NCBI GenBank assembly: GCA_002710885.1
Contig: PAIW01000017.1
Location: 1-9,137, forward strand
DNA: 9,137 nt
Reading direction: 5' to 3'
Source of the DNA: Chloroflexota bacterium
GTDB taxonomy: Bacteria > Chloroflexota > Dehalococcoidia > SAR202 > UBA11138
In this document: in pieces, positions 1-5,811 of the stretch
Numbering within the stretch: position 1 is the stretch's first letter
Layout of the letters: each line of letters opens with the position of its first letter
Position numbers and translations under genes: made by a program
Notes under the pieces: model-generated
What the model was told of the DNA's origin: nothing
The model's input: the letters and a program-made list of their open reading frames with translations, nothing else
The model's database searches: none

Positions 1-160
1 AGTCGTCGTCGAATGGGGACTTGAGGACCTGAGCGAGGCGATCGCCGTTGGCAGCGAGCGGGATGAGTACGTGGACTCTCAAGAAGAATACGCAGACTGG
101 TTTGAGCGATTATTGGAAATTGTCGACCATGCCGAAGTCGAGATTTGGCAAACTCATTGA
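1..160 (+). CDS. 3' end of an unidentified acidic protein (partial)
   Basis: An open frame enters from the left edge (codons from position 2) and ends at the TGA at 158-160, giving 52 residues with no internal stop. The fragment is rich in Glu and Asp. It contains WGLEDLSEAI near its start and EEYADWFERLLEIVDHAEVE near its end, which looks like a helical acidic C-terminal tail and not random translation. I do not recognise the family, and no catalytic motif or membrane segment is visible. No terminator hairpin with a T-run follows the stop. The fragment could also be the end of an antitoxin-like or other small regulatory protein, but nothing in it proves that. Confidence 0.55.
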   Translation, partial: VVVEWGLEDLSEAIAVGSERDEYVDSQEEYADWFERLLEIVDHAEVEIWQTH

Positions 161-242
161 ATACGGTCCGCAGAAGATCAATAGATTACCAGAACCCAGG
201 GCGGCGTGAATGCGCGCAGCCCTGTTTGATGATCTGCGAGTC

Positions 243-578
243 TCATGCGTGGGGGCCTTTCTGACCCGATAAGGGACTTCGTGGCCCGTCGTTTCCTAGA
301 GTATCATCGTATCGATCGACTCGACACGCCTGGCATGTAGGGCAACCACAGGACCGAGGTGCCCGAAACAGACCTCTGAATATGAGCCGGGTCATCTCAC
401 TTCCGGTCAATTGGAATGATTTTCTGATTGATCGAAATTCTTTCAAACGGTTCGTTTTGTCGACGGTCTCAAGGCGGCTTAACGGTTGACTAACCACTAA
501 CGGTTTCCGCGCAAATTTTCTGAGAATCTCAAGGTGTTCAGTTACTTGGTCTCTGCTCTGGAATGATGTTTGACTCAT
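243..578 (-). CDS. Possible small hypothetical protein (111 aa, weak)
   Basis: This minus-strand frame begins at an ATG at 576-578 with GAAGG about 8 nt upstream, a passable ribosome binding site. It runs 111 codons to a TGA. The N-terminal half (MSQTSFQSRDQVTEHLEIL...) is polar and could be helical. Near residues 78-85 there is a Cys-rich stretch, CGCPTCQACR, containing CxxC spacing that could bind a metal or be chance. The frame remains open upstream to 674, but without a better start. No family is recognised and codon choice is mixed. It may be a real orphan, a decayed gene or a chance frame, and I lean slightly towards chance. Confidence 0.2.
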   Translation of the reverse strand: MSQTSFQSRDQVTEHLEILRKFARKPLVVSQPLSRLETVDKTNRLKEFRSIRKSFQLTGSEMTRLIFRGLFRAPRSCGCPTCQACRVDRYDDTLGNDGPRSPLSGQKGPHA

Positions 579-675
579 CGTTAACCTTCTGTCAAACCCG
601 GGCGCATTGATGCGTCGGTTTCCATGCACCCAGAATAATAGACCGAGACAGGGGCAACCTGATTGCGACGTCAAC

Positions 676-703
676 CAACCCTGACAATTGGCTGACAGGG
701 TTG
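676..703. repeat. 8-bp inverted repeat (hairpin)
   Basis: CAACCCTG (676-683) and CAGGGTTG (696-703) are perfect inverted copies around a 12-nt loop that itself contains CAATTGG. There is no adjacent T-run on either strand, so it is not a typical intrinsic terminator. Its role is unknown. Confidence 0.5.
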
Positions 704-1026
704 ATGGATGCTTGAAGAAAATAACCGAATCCGGAGGACTGCGGGCCGATTAAAGTAAAAGTAGGGGGGCCTGCCGGTCAGCGAAATTGAGAGATGGCAT
801 GAAGTTGACGGATTTTCGGGCTTGAGCCAGAATCGAGTAACAATTATTTGTGAAAACTCGATTGGTCCGAGATGGTGTGGTGGGGAGCCTTCCGCGACGA
901 TCAATCGGCCCTGTTCAATCGATACGAGCGAAAATGGCGAGCGGTTCCATCTTTGGCCGAAAGTTCAAACATGTGGGATGTCCCAATTTGACTACACAAC
1001 GGAGAGAATGCCCCTGAGCGTAAGTC

Positions 1027-1071
1027 GGTCGGGGTTGCCGGGACTGAACCAGCGTCCTGCAGTTCTCAACT
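1027..1071 (-). pseudogene. Degenerate 3' half of a tRNA (tRNA-Pro-like remnant)
   Basis: Read on the minus strand, this stretch has a class I tRNA-like 3' half. It contains an anticodon-like stem (GTAG/CTGC, one wobble) with a 7-nt loop TTGAGAA, a 5-nt variable loop AGGAC, a T-stem GCTGG/CCGGC with loop TTCAGTC, and an acceptor-like CAACCCCG followed by ACC. Over 1027-1058 it matches the genuine tRNA-Pro at 1676-1707 at 27 of 32 positions. The T-loop lacks the near-universal A58 and no matching 5' half (CGGGGTT or similar) lies upstream, so it should not be functional. The GAG (Leu) anticodon reading does not fit a class I body. It may be a decayed tRNA or an old att-like copy of the tRNA-Pro 3' end. 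Confidence 0.5.
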
Positions 1072-1176
1072 ACTGTTGCTCGCCGCCGATTCTCTGCCTT
1101 TTGGCGGTCCCAATGATAGACTAGGGATATTGAAAACTTATCACTCCGACAGACGCAAGAGGGAGGCTTTGTTGCG

Positions 1177-1488
1177 ATGGCAGACTATATGTACCTCGTT
1201 CAGATGGATATACCTGCTGAATTCGAGGACGATTTCAATCGCATCTACGACACTCAACATGTCCCCAACATTCTCACCGTGCCCGGTGTGCATAATTGCA
1301 ACAGGTATCGAATTCAATCAGGCGATACGGATGGCGTAGCCAAGTACCTCGCCGTCTACGAAATCGACTCGCCAAACCTGCCCTATACCGACGCCTGGAA
1401 AGCTGCCTCTGACGAGGGAGACTGGGTTACTCAGATACGACCCTTCGCCACCAACCGCTCTCGTGTTGTTTACAAGCACGTAGCTTGA
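1177..1488 (+). CDS. EthD-like dimeric alpha/beta-barrel protein
   Basis: This is a 103-residue protein. A first beta strand (MYLVQMDIP) is followed by a helix (residues 15-25), then TQHVPNILTVPGVHNCNRYR with His28 and Pro36-Gly37-Val38, then a second strand pair (KYLAVYEIDS, residues 56-65). This is the layout of the EthD/ferredoxin-like dimeric alpha/beta-barrel families, in which a His-x-Pro segment followed by PGV precedes the second strand. Such proteins form dimers and act in varied ways, including decarboxylation, oxygenation support and detoxification; the exact role here is unknown. The ATG start has GGGAGG at 1161-1166, ten bases upstream. The gene stands alone between a tRNA-like remnant (1027-1071) and tRNA-Pro (1675-1749). 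The fold assignment is fairly secure and the function is open. Confidence 0.75.
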   Translation: MADYMYLVQMDIPAEFEDDFNRIYDTQHVPNILTVPGVHNCNRYRIQSGDTDGVAKYLAVYEIDSPNLPYTDAWKAASDEGDWVTQIRPFATNRSRVVYKHVA

Positions 1489-1674
1489 TTGGCCTCGATA
1501 TCGAACAAGGGCCGACAACGGGATCGACAGAGTTACAATTCGGACCGGGCATGCAACTGGGCAAAATTGTATCATCTTGGGATTGCCATGTTAGCCTGAA
1601 GTTTGCGTCCGGTTGCTGTCAAACACCCAATCCAACGGTGGTGCGGGTGATTAAAGCTAGGCGTAGGTGGTGAC

Positions 1675-1749
1675 TGGTCGGGGTGGCCGGGATCGAACCG
1701 GCGACCTCCTGTTCCCAAAACAGGCGCGCTACCGCTGCGCCACACCCCG
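1675..1749 (-). tRNA. tRNA-Pro (UGG anticodon), CCA encoded
   Basis: On the minus strand the acceptor strands CGGGGTG (1743-1749) and CACCCCG (1679-1685) pair fully, followed by discriminator A (1678) and an encoded CCA (1675-1677). The D-arm is GCGC-AGCGGTA-GCGC. The anticodon stem CCTGT/ACAGG encloses the loop TTTGGGA, giving anticodon TGG (proline). The variable loop is AGGTC, and the T-arm GCCGG-TTCGATC-CCGGC has the conserved TTC and A58. All arms are intact, so it should be functional. It lies 53 bp downstream of the amidase stop on the same strand. No clear promoter or terminator of its own was seen. Confidence 0.96.
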
Positions 1750-1802
1750 ACTAGAATGCTATTCAGGTTACAGGTTTTTGCCTCGCAGGGTAAAGTTTAT
1801 TC

Positions 1803-3218
1803 TCACACTCCGGGTTCGCGGGCGTGCCAATCGGTGGCCCGCTCGTAGGCATGCCCTACCTGGAACAGCGTCTCCTCGGCGAAGGGTTTTCCGATTATCT
1901 GAATGGCCATCGGCAAGCCCTCGTCTGAAAACCCGCATGGCACCGACAGGGACGGAAGACCCGCTAGCGCCGCCGGACTGGTGTAGCGTCGCCGGCTGAG
2001 GTCTAATCGTCCTTGGTAGTACCCTCCTGGAGAACCGGTTGCAGTTTCGATTGTCGGGGATATTGTAGGACTGGAGGGCATGATAATTACGTCGAAGCGG
2101 CCCAGCGCTTCAATCATTTCCCGTCTTATCAGTTCTCGGGCTCTCTGGGCGCGGAGGTAAGCACTGGCTGGCGTCAGAGTGGCGGACTCCAATCTCGTCC
2201 TCGTGCTCCAGTCGTAATCGTCGCCTCGCGTCTTGAGCCAATCGGAATGAAATTCCGCTGAGTCGACGTCTGCGATGGCGAGAAACACCGCGCCGCTCTG
2301 AGCGGAGGTCGGCAGCGATATGCGTTCAGCCTCAACGCCCAACTCTTCCAGCAACGTGATGGCCTTCTCAGACCCGGCTTTGATCTGGGGGTCGACGCCG
2401 TTGAAGTCGAACATCTCATTAGGCAGTCCAACCTTGATCCCGCGAACGGCGTTTCGCAGGCTCGCCGCATAATCCGGCACGGGATTTACGCTGGTGGACG
2501 AGTCGCGAGGGTCGTGTCCAGCAATGACCCGGAGCATTAGAGCGCAATCTTCCACGGTTCTAGTCATGGGGCCGATGGTGTCCATCGACCAACACATAGG
2601 CACTACCGCGTGGCGTGTGACTCGACCGTACGTGGGTCGAAGGCCAACGATTCCGCAGAATGCGCTCGGCCCCCGCACAGAGCCGCCCGTGTCAGAGCCG
2701 AGGGAGCCTGCGGCAAGCCCGCCTGCGGTGGCGACGGCCGACCCGCTGCTGGACCCTCCCGCCGAGTGCATTGTGTTCCACGGGTTGCGGGGCGTGCCAT
2801 AAGGGTGTTCGATGGTGCCGCCAATGGCGAACTCACTGAGGTTCAGCTTTCCCAGTATCGGAGCGCCGGCGGAGTTCAACCGTTCGATGATAGTCGAATC
2901 ATGGTCCGGTATGTTGTCGGCCAACACTTTGGAGCCTGCGGAGGTCAACACCCCTTTCGTGCTTATGATGTCTTTGACGGCGACAGGCACTCCATGTAGT
3001 GGGCCAGCGTAGCGTCCAGATTGGATTTCGGTTTCGGCCTTTCGCGCGCTGGATAGCGCTTGTTCGCCGGTCACAGTGATGTAGGCGCCGAGGTGGTCGT
3101 TCAAGCTGCTGATTCGGTCCAGGTACGCCTGCGTAAGCTCGACGGGTGAGAGTCTGCGTGCCTTGATTTCTTCGCCTGCTTGCGCGATTGTGAGCCTGTG
3201 GAGGTCTGGGTTAGCCAC
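1803..3218 (-). CDS. Amidase-signature hydrolase (GatA/AtzE-like)
   Basis: An amidase-signature enzyme of about 471 residues that would hydrolyse a carboxamide to acid plus ammonia in the cytoplasm. Numbered from the upstream GTG at 3224, the Ser-cisSer-Lys triad is Lys84 (PVAVKD), Ser158 (in GGSSSGSA) and Ser182 (in SDTGGSVRGP). The 24-residue spacing between the two serines is that of GatA and related amidases. The length is normal for the family. Two in-frame GTG codons are possible. AGGAGG lies only 3 nt before the first (3224) but 9 nt before the second (3218), so the second is preferred, giving MANPDLHRLT at the N-terminus. The start overlaps the stop of the small GatC-like gene by 8 nt, implying translational coupling. 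No GatB is nearby, so a small-molecule amidase is more likely than tRNA amidotransferase. The substrate is unknown. Confidence 0.9.
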   Translation of the reverse strand: MANPDLHRLTIAQAGEEIKARRLSPVELTQAYLDRISSLNDHLGAYITVTGEQALSSARKAETEIQSGRYAGPLHGVPVAVKDIISTKGVLTSAGSKVLADNIPDHDSTIIERLNSAGAPILGKLNLSEFAIGGTIEHPYGTPRNPWNTMHSAGGSSSGSAVATAGGLAAGSLGSDTGGSVRGPSAFCGIVGLRPTYGRVTRHAVVPMCWSMDTIGPMTRTVEDCALMLRVIAGHDPRDSSTSVNPVPDYAASLRNAVRGIKVGLPNEMFDFNGVDPQIKAGSEKAITLLEELGVEAERISLPTSAQSGAVFLAIADVDSAEFHSDWLKTRGDDYDWSTRTRLESATLTPASAYLRAQRARELIRREMIEALGRFDVIIMPSSPTISPTIETATGSPGGYYQGRLDLSRRRYTSPAALAGLPSLSVPCGFSDEGLPMAIQIIGKPFAEETLFQVGHAYERATDWHAREPGV

Positions 3219-3408
3219 GATCACTCGCCTCCTTCACCGAGAAGATTTGCGCGGGTTCCGCGCTCATCATATTTTCGATGGGAATTTGATCTAACTCACT
3301 CAGGATGCCGGAGAGCCTTGACGCGATGGTATCTGCCCGCACTTCGTCGAGTTCAAGCCCTGCCGCCCTTGCCATCTCCATGATGTCTGCTCTGTTCAAG
3401 TCTGTCAT
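3211..3408 (-). CDS. GatC/DUF4089-like small amidase subunit (AtzG-like)
   Basis: A 65-residue protein with the features of GatC-like/DUF4089 partners of amidases: an N-terminal helix (DIMEMARAAGLEL, residues 8-20), a second helix (TIASRLSGILSELDQI, about 27-42) and the C-terminal signature AEPAQIF (residues 50-56). In characterised pairs such as AtzG-AtzE a protein of this size binds and stabilises the amidase. The ATG is preceded by AGAGAGGG on the minus strand. The TAA stop lies inside the start region of the downstream amidase, so the two should be translated as one unit. The family assignment rests on size, helix pattern, the EPA-x-x-F motif and the neighbour. The stabilising role is inferred from those known pairs. 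Confidence 0.8.
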   Translation of the reverse strand: MTDLNRADIMEMARAAGLELDEVRADTIASRLSGILSELDQIPIENMMSAEPAQIFSVKEASDRG

Positions 3409-3706
3409 TTTCCCTCTCTAGTATGCGCCTATGAGGGCAGGAAATTTTATCGTCGTGTTGCGTGTACTTGGAATGCATTGTGCCTCCAATAACCCGGTCA
3501 AATTCGTCCTTACTTACGCTTCGAGTGAACTCGCCAAGTGCTTGCGGCACTGCGCGATCGTCGTTGTCGATGTGGTAATTGCGAAAAGCAGCGCTCTGTT
3601 ATCTGTTGAAATCAAGTCGGGTTCGTTGGCGGCATCATTCTATCATGAGACAGCGAGTGTAGAATCGGAGGCTCAGATTCCTTCTTCCAAGCGCGAAATG
3701 TCACGC

Positions 3707-3727
3707 AAAAAAATATCCCATCGGGAT
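3707..3727 (-). terminator. Possible orphan intrinsic terminator or leader attenuator
   Basis: On the minus strand ATCCC-GAT-GGGAT forms a 5-bp stem with a 3-nt loop, followed by A and then seven T (3713 to 3707). The stem is short. No gene ends here on this strand. It could stop antisense transcription from the SDR side or act in the leader of the amidase pair. Confidence 0.3.
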
Positions 3728-3889
3728 GCCAGGGATTCACCTCAGTCGGTCGCAACTTTCAATCGGTAATGCAGATGGGTGCGACGGACGCTGTTAACCG
3801 GCGAATTCGGGAGTTGAGGGAAACTCTTGGATAACGGAAGGTGTTACAGACCTGAGAAGTTGAACGGTTTGTCGAAAATTGGAACAAAT

Positions 3890-3916
3890 TTGTGTGGATA
3901 AACCACATGCTATAAT
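3890..3916 (+). promoter_or_regulatory. Extended -10 promoter of the SDR gene with an internal inverted repeat
   Basis: A perfect TATAAT at 3911-3916 is preceded by TGC, making TGnTATAAT, an extended -10 element that can work with a poor -35. The best -35 is weak (TTGTGT, 3890-3895, 15-bp spacer). The inverted repeat TGTGG-ATAAA-CCACA occupies 3893-3907, directly between the two elements, and could be an operator. The expected transcript start near 3923 leaves a leader of about 39 nt before the SDR ATG. Confidence 0.65.
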
Positions 3917-3961
3917 TACCGAGTCGAAAAACATTGATTTTCTCAACAGCGGAGGAACACC

Positions 3962-4762
3962 ATGGACTTGAACGGGAAAATTGCTATTGTTACCGGCGCA
4001 GGGCGAGGTATAGGCCGTGCAATCGCTGAAAAAATGGTTGAGTATGGTGCCAAAGTAGTTGTGGCAGACCTTGCGGTCGACACAGTCGTGCGGGTCGCAG
4101 ATGAGTTGACTCAGGACGGGCATGAAGCCGAGGCTATCGCCGTCGACGTTACGCGAGCGTCGTCTGTGGACCGGATGGTGCGTGGAACAGTGGCTCGTTT
4201 TGGTCAAGTGGATATTCTTGTTAACAACGCTGGAATTTACGCGGCGCCGGGGTGGGAAGATCGAAACCGACCCAATGATCGTGATTGGGACATGATCTAC
4301 TCTGTCAATGTCAAAGGCGTAAGCAAAGCCACAGATGCCGCTGTCAGGCAAATGCGCCGGCGGCAATATGGCAAGATCATTAATATCGCATCCGTCGCCG
4401 GCAGGCAGGGAGGGACAGACAATCCGCCTTACAATGTTTCGAAAGCGGGTGTTATCAGCCTGACTCAGGCCTATGCTTTGGAGCTTGCGTCAGACAACAT
4501 CAACGTAAACGCAATCTGCCCCGGATTGTTGTGGACTCCGATGTGGGAGCGCATCGCAAAACGCAGGATCCGAATGGATGAGTCAATGGGCAGGCTTTCA
4601 CCACGGCGGCATTTTAATCGGATTGTCAGCGAGCGCATACCCCTGGGCCGCGAACAGACACCGGAGGATATCGGAAATCTGGCCGTGTTCCTTGCATCCG
4701 ATCTTTCAGAAAACATCACAGGACAGGCCATCAACGTAAACGGCGGTTCACGGTTGGATTAG
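3962..4762 (+). CDS. SDR family NAD-dependent oxidoreductase
   Basis: A 266-residue classical short-chain dehydrogenase/reductase. The cofactor motif TGAGRGIG is at residues 11-18 and Asp36 sits at the end of the second strand (VVVAD), which favours NAD(H) over NADP(H). The structural motif NNAG is at 88-91. The catalytic set is Asn116, Ser144 (NIASVAG), Tyr157 and Lys161 (YNVSK). ICPG (185-188) and the C-terminal GQAINVNGG complete the fold. It should oxidise an alcohol or reduce a ketone in the cytoplasm. The residues after position 190, rich in Arg and Met, form the variable substrate lid and do not reveal the substrate. The ATG has GGAGGA at 3951-3956, five bases upstream. It has its own promoter and converges on the RraA-like gene, so it is probably monocistronic. 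Confidence 0.93.
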   Translation: MDLNGKIAIVTGAGRGIGRAIAEKMVEYGAKVVVADLAVDTVVRVADELTQDGHEAEAIAVDVTRASSVDRMVRGTVARFGQVDILVNNAGIYAAPGWEDRNRPNDRDWDMIYSVNVKGVSKATDAAVRQMRRRQYGKIINIASVAGRQGGTDNPPYNVSKAGVISLTQAYALELASDNINVNAICPGLLWTPMWERIAKRRIRMDESMGRLSPRRHFNRIVSERIPLGREQTPEDIGNLAVFLASDLSENITGQAINVNGGSRLD

Positions 4763-4829
4763 CCGAACCTCAGACGCTAAGGGTTTGGGGATTCAGATAT
4801 ATGGATTCCGCCTTCACAACGATCCATCT

Positions 4830-4878
4830 CAAGAAAAGGCTGGTCGTAGCAGTCACAGATTTCCGAACCAACGACCAG
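4830..4878 (-). terminator. Probable terminator of the RraA-like gene
   Basis: CTGGTCGT (4840-4847) and ACGACCAG (4871-4878) are perfect 8-bp inverted copies with a 23-nt loop, in the 130-bp gap between two convergent genes. On the minus strand the stem is followed by CCTTTTCTT, a short T-rich tract. The plus side has only ATTCT, so it serves the minus strand better. The long loop makes it a weak candidate. Confidence 0.4.
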
Positions 4879-4892
4879 ATTCTAAGAGCATC

Positions 4893-5618
4893 TTATCCTC
4901 TCGGTTTCTTGCCCGTCTTCTCTTTGTATAGTTTCCATGTCAGGTCGTTGAACGGATAATATTTGCCCGGTGAGCACTGCTCGATCTCCAGTTGGGCCTT
5001 AATGACCTCTTCAACTGCTTCGCGCTCATGGGCTATCTCGATAACTTCATCCACCACGCTTCGAGGCACGACCACCGCTCCGTCGTCGTCGCCCACAACC
5101 GCGTCACCAGGGCGCACCAGGACTCCTCCGCATTGAATCGCGTCGTTAACCTGCCACGGCCAGAACTCGGCGGGGCCTTGTTTGGCCGTCGTGCTGGCAG
5201 AGTACACCGGGAACCCGTATTCTTTGAGGACTACGCTGTCCCGCGCAGCGCCATCAGTCACCAGGCCGCCGGCCTGTCTTTGCATCATTCGCATGAACTT
5301 GATGTCGCCGCCGACGGAACTATACTTCCATCCCATCGCGTCGATCACAAGCACCTCTCCCGGACCGCACAACTCGATGGCGACATACTCCGCGGACTGA
5401 TCGCCTTTCGGTTTGTCCGCAGCCAGATCCGGCCTGTGGGGCACAAATCGGAGCGTGACAGCCCGCCCAGCCATTTGTTGGCCTTCCTGGAGGGCCATTG
5501 CGCCTTCGATGTAGCTCATGGGCCAACCCTTTACCCATAATCCGTCTATCAGCGTTTGTGTGGGAATTTTCTTGAGAATTTCTAATGTCTCGTCAGAGAT
5601 CGGGGCCAGGTCGGTCAT
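4893..5618 (-). CDS. RraA-like / HMG-CHA aldolase-fold protein
   Basis: A 241-residue protein of the RraA / 4-hydroxy-4-methyl-2-oxoglutarate aldolase family. Signature residues are Asp105 (SVGGD) followed after exactly 20 residues by Arg126-Asp127 in GGLVTDGAARD. The C-terminal VVGDDDGAVVVP (about 174-185) is also typical. An acidic residue in the D/E-x20-R-D arrangement marks the metal-dependent aldolase branch, whereas RraA proper lacks it, so cleavage of a hydroxy-oxo-acid to pyruvate is plausible. The length exceeds the roughly 160 residues of E. coli RraA, with an extra C-terminal helix and tail (about 190-241) as in many soil and marine homologues. An ATG 60 nt upstream (5678) is rejected because it lies in the promoter; the chosen ATG has GAGAGG just before it. 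It is divergent from the FAD oxidoreductase. Confidence 0.85.
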   Translation of the reverse strand: MTDLAPISDETLEILKKIPTQTLIDGLWVKGWPMSYIEGAMALQEGQQMAGRAVTLRFVPHRPDLAADKPKGDQSAEYVAIELCGPGEVLVIDAMGWKYSSVGGDIKFMRMMQRQAGGLVTDGAARDSVVLKEYGFPVYSASTTAKQGPAEFWPWQVNDAIQCGGVLVRPGDAVVGDDDGAVVVPRSVVDEVIEIAHEREAVEEVIKAQLEIEQCSPGKYYPFNDLTWKLYKEKTGKKPRG

Positions 5619-5649
5619 AATGCGCCTCTCAGTGTTGTGTTCGGCGGAT

Positions 5650-5678
5650 ATTGTAGGCGCAAGCGGTTTCAGAGACAA
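5650..5678 (-). promoter_or_regulatory. Sigma-70-type promoter of the RraA-like gene
   Basis: On the minus strand TTGTCT (5678-5673) and TACAAT (5655-5650) are separated by exactly 17 bp. The hexamers match consensus at 4/6 and 5/6. The expected start near 5643 gives a leader of about 25 nt before the ATG at 5618, which rules out the longer reading frame starting at 5678. Confidence 0.65.
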
Positions 5679-5745
5679 TGGCAGATTCGATTGCAGTCGG
5701 ATTCTGGACGTGCGTCGCGTCGAGATTCATGTATGGCGTGCGTCG

Positions 5746-5774
5746 TTGAATTAACGATATGTGGCGCATATAAT
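5746..5774 (+). promoter_or_regulatory. Sigma-70-type promoter of the FAD oxidoreductase operon
   Basis: TTGAAT (5746-5751) and a perfect TATAAT (5769-5774) are spaced by 17 bp. The predicted start near 5781 gives a leader of about 30 nt before the ATG at 5812. The in-frame GTG at 5761 lies between the two hexamers and so cannot be the start of this transcript's protein. Confidence 0.72.
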
Positions 5775-5811
5775 CGCGTGGGTATTTAGATTGCACCGAC
5801 GAGGCGAACTG

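Larger units (their letters stand above)
161..1026. other. Gene-poor region with a hairpin and short repeats
   Basis: No frame here shows a recognisable domain. An inverted repeat CAACCCTG/CAGGGTTG lies at 676-683 and 696-703 around a 12-nt loop, without a T-run on either side. The 7-mer AACGGTT occurs at 446-452, 481-487 and 499-505. A small palindrome CGCATTGATGCG is at 603-614. The minus-strand frame 243-578 is listed separately as a weak candidate gene. The remaining open frames lack ribosome binding sites and look like chance. Confidence 0.5.
3409..3961. other. Divergent intergenic region between the amidase pair and the SDR gene
   Basis: This 553-bp gap holds the promoter of the SDR gene (3890-3916), a hairpin plus T-run on the minus strand (3707-3727), and a very short frame at 3769-3834 that resembles the first helix of an XRE-type repressor. 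A 112-codon plus-strand frame from 3431 has no ribosome binding site or recognisable domain and is not called. No convincing promoter for the minus-strand amidase pair was found; TAAAAT within GACGATAAAATT (minus, near 3450) is the best -10 and lacks a good -35. Confidence 0.5.

Noticed and set aside
822..1124. Plus-strand 100-codon open frame
   Set aside because: It has no ribosome binding site or domain and runs through the antisense of the tRNA-like remnant; its C-terminal part is the kind of peptide obtained by translating a tRNA backwards.
1667..1999. Plus-strand 110-codon open frame
   Set aside because: Its first part is antisense to tRNA-Pro (GGRDRTGDLL-type peptide) and the rest is antisense to the amidase gene.
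3431..3769. Plus-strand 112-codon frame in the intergenic region
   Set aside because: There is no ribosome binding site, the composition is unusual, no domain is recognisable, and it overlaps the hairpin and T-run.
3794..4366. Minus-strand 190-codon frame overlapping the SDR start
   Set aside because: It is antisense to the clear SDR gene and its promoter, with no recognisable domain.
4992..5540. Plus-strand 182-codon frame
   Set aside because: It is the mirror of the RraA-like gene, whose conserved residues are on the other strand.
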